DNA of 32,702 bases, taken from positions 1 to 32,702 of the forward strand of contig QXVZ01017028.1 in assembly GCA_008931825.1 (NCBI GenBank), written 5' to 3'. A program made the position numbers and the translations under genes. This DNA comes from Phallusia fumigata. Lineage: Eukaryota > Chordata > Ascidiacea > Phlebobranchia > Ascidiidae. The notes under the pieces are model-generated. The model saw nothing but the letters and a program-made list of their open reading frames with translations, searched no databases and was not told the DNA's origin. Positions within the stretch are counted from its first letter, which is position 1; each line of letters begins with the position of its first letter. This document shows positions 31,564-32,702 of the stretch, piece after piece.

Positions 31564-32134
31564 AACGGGATTCACACCAGACGCGGTTAACGCTAGCGGT
31601 GCGGTTTTTGATTTTGCGGAAAGCGGCGAAGCATTCGCATCAGCCGGCGTCAAGCGGCGACGGCGTGATTTTCACGGTTGAAGCGGCTGACGGCAAAGTT
31701 AAATCTGATTTAACTTTTCCGTCAGCCGCTGTGTTTGTTGGGTGCTCCGCAGGATGCAGAACTTTTTTGTAGGCTATTTGGTTGTTGTGAATAATTTCTG
31801 GTAGTTTAAGTAGTTTTGTTTTCTGGTAGTTTATTAATAATGAAATACTGATGGCAATGGTGCAGATTGTCTTATCATAATTAATTTTGGCAGTTTTAAG
31901 AATGTTTGTAATTATTTCAATAGGTTATAAAGATTTTTTACGATTATTTAATGCAAAATATTGTGTCATGATTATATAGTAAGAATTTTTAAATCTAATT
32001 TAATGGAATACGTTGGTGCCAACCACACTGCTGGCCCCCTGCTGCTTCATGCGTCGCGTGGATAATCCGCGCAAAACCGCAGCCGCTACGCATCGCCAGC
32101 CGAACCGTTTTCCACGTCTGGTGTGATTCCCGCT
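31564..32134. mobile_element. PIF/Harbinger-like MITE inserted in the tandem array
   Basis: The left end AACGGGATTCACACCAGACG and the reverse complement of the right end, AGCGGGAATCACACCAGACG, differ at two positions. TAA lies at both outer edges (31561-31563 and 32135-32137). TIRs with TTCACACCAGACG and 3-bp TWA target sites are typical of PIF/Harbinger elements. 571 bp, no transposase ORF, GC-rich ends. Confidence 0.75.
31682..31730. repeat. Near-perfect hairpin inside the MITE
   Basis: Two 24-base arms (31682-31705 and 31707-31730) are reverse complements with one mismatch and a one-base centre. The outer part of the arm is AGCGGCTGACGG. Confidence 0.85.
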
Positions 32135-32144
32135 TAACGTGTTT

Positions 32145-32264
32145 GCCTGATGCACTTCGTTTAATGATGATGTGCGATTTTCATTTTTAACATGGTTTCT
32201 TGATCAAAACAAAATTTTGCATGCTAGTTAAGGCTGCAATTTCGAGATGATCTGTGAAAACCGT
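32145..32264. repeat. Diverged direct repeat, unit 1
   Basis: ATGATGATGTGCGATTTTCA, then CTTGATCAA, TTTTGCATG and AAGGCTGCAATTTCGAG recur about 200 bases downstream in the same orientation and order (32346-32465). Confidence 0.65.
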
Positions 32265-32345
32265 TTGAATTTATTTAAGCCGTTCAGATTTTAGAGCCGG
32301 TATGTGTTGCCGTGGTCGACGGCGAATGCTATGGTGTGCGCGGTC

Positions 32346-32465
32346 GTGCCCTGCGTGTAATGATGATGATGTTGTGCGGTTCTCATTTTTATTATGGTTA
32401 TTCGATCAACAAAAAACTTTGCATGTCAGTAAAGGCTGCAATTTCGAGTTGACCTGTGAAAACTA
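32346..32465. repeat. Diverged direct repeat, unit 2
   Basis: Second copy of 32145-32264: GATGATGTTGTGCGGTTCTC, then TTCGATCAA, CTTTGCATG and AAGGCTGCAATTTCGAG. Differs by substitutions and small indels. Confidence 0.65.
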
Positions 32466-32702
32466 TGTAGAATATGAAACCCTTTGGTTTAATTCCATGT
32501 CCCAGTTAACTTTTTAACTGGCCACTGTGTGGGCGACTTGCACTGCGAAATACTGTTGCCCTTTGGCACCTTTTGTACTGTCAATGTAAAACGAACATGT
32601 ATTCTCCTTTTCAAACTTAAAGAGCACAGACAAGCTCAGAGCACACGAGCACAGTATGCAACGGAGCTAACACAACATGTCAGAACAGAACAGCATAGGA
32701 CA

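Overview
The window looks like a fragment of a metazoan nuclear genome. It holds two genes split into short exons with GT-AG introns, an A+T-rich background, and many degenerate transposable elements. Compact introns, strong allelic variation and the mix of families would suit an ascidian such as Ciona, but that is inference and the species cannot be fixed from the sequence. There is no bacterial-style operon, CRISPR array or defence system. Five single-N positions (2398, 12134, 12660, 19690, 22572) are contig joins. At each, sequence from before the join is repeated after it, so the apparent tandem duplications are most simply unmerged overlaps or alternative haplotypes.

Region 1 (1-7700, + strand) is the 3' part of an EDEM3-like gene. 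Exons at 486-689, 1241-1389, 2181-2373 (repeated at 2408-2600), 3629-3788, 4148-4313, 6367-6558 and 7070-7269 encode the end of the GH47 mannosidase domain, a linker, a protease-associated (PA) domain and an acidic tail ending in the ER-retrieval signal NDEL. One exon carries a one-base frameshift. Introns hold a hAT-type MITE (5338-5600) and two copies of a short intronic repeat.

Region 2 (7700-11500) has no recognisable host gene. It holds an unassigned minus-strand ORF, a decayed non-LTR retrotransposon (about 8900-10130) whose ORF1, endonuclease and RT traces lie in the right order, and a hAT-like short element (about 11010-11290).

Region 3 (11695-28896, - strand) is an almost complete SLC9B (NHA-type) Na+/H+ antiporter gene. 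I could join 17 coding exons with every phase matching, giving 623 codons from 27499 to the stop at 11695, plus a candidate 29-bp exon upstream. The start codon was not found. The gene has a GC-AG intron, a Thr-rich insertion with N-glycosylation sequons before its last membrane segment, and a two-exon acidic C-terminus. Its largest intron (15998-22779) contains an internally deleted BEL/Pao retrotransposon in the opposite orientation, shown twice because of the contig joins. Its last intron contains a TIR element (12571-13240).

Region 4 (28900-32702) has no convincing gene. It carries an ACGT-rich tandem array with a unit of about 139 bp (about 30480-31560, with diverged relatives from about 29700). 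A PIF/Harbinger-like MITE (31564-32134) with TAA target duplications and a near-perfect internal hairpin has inserted into the last unit. A diverged direct repeat follows (32145-32465).
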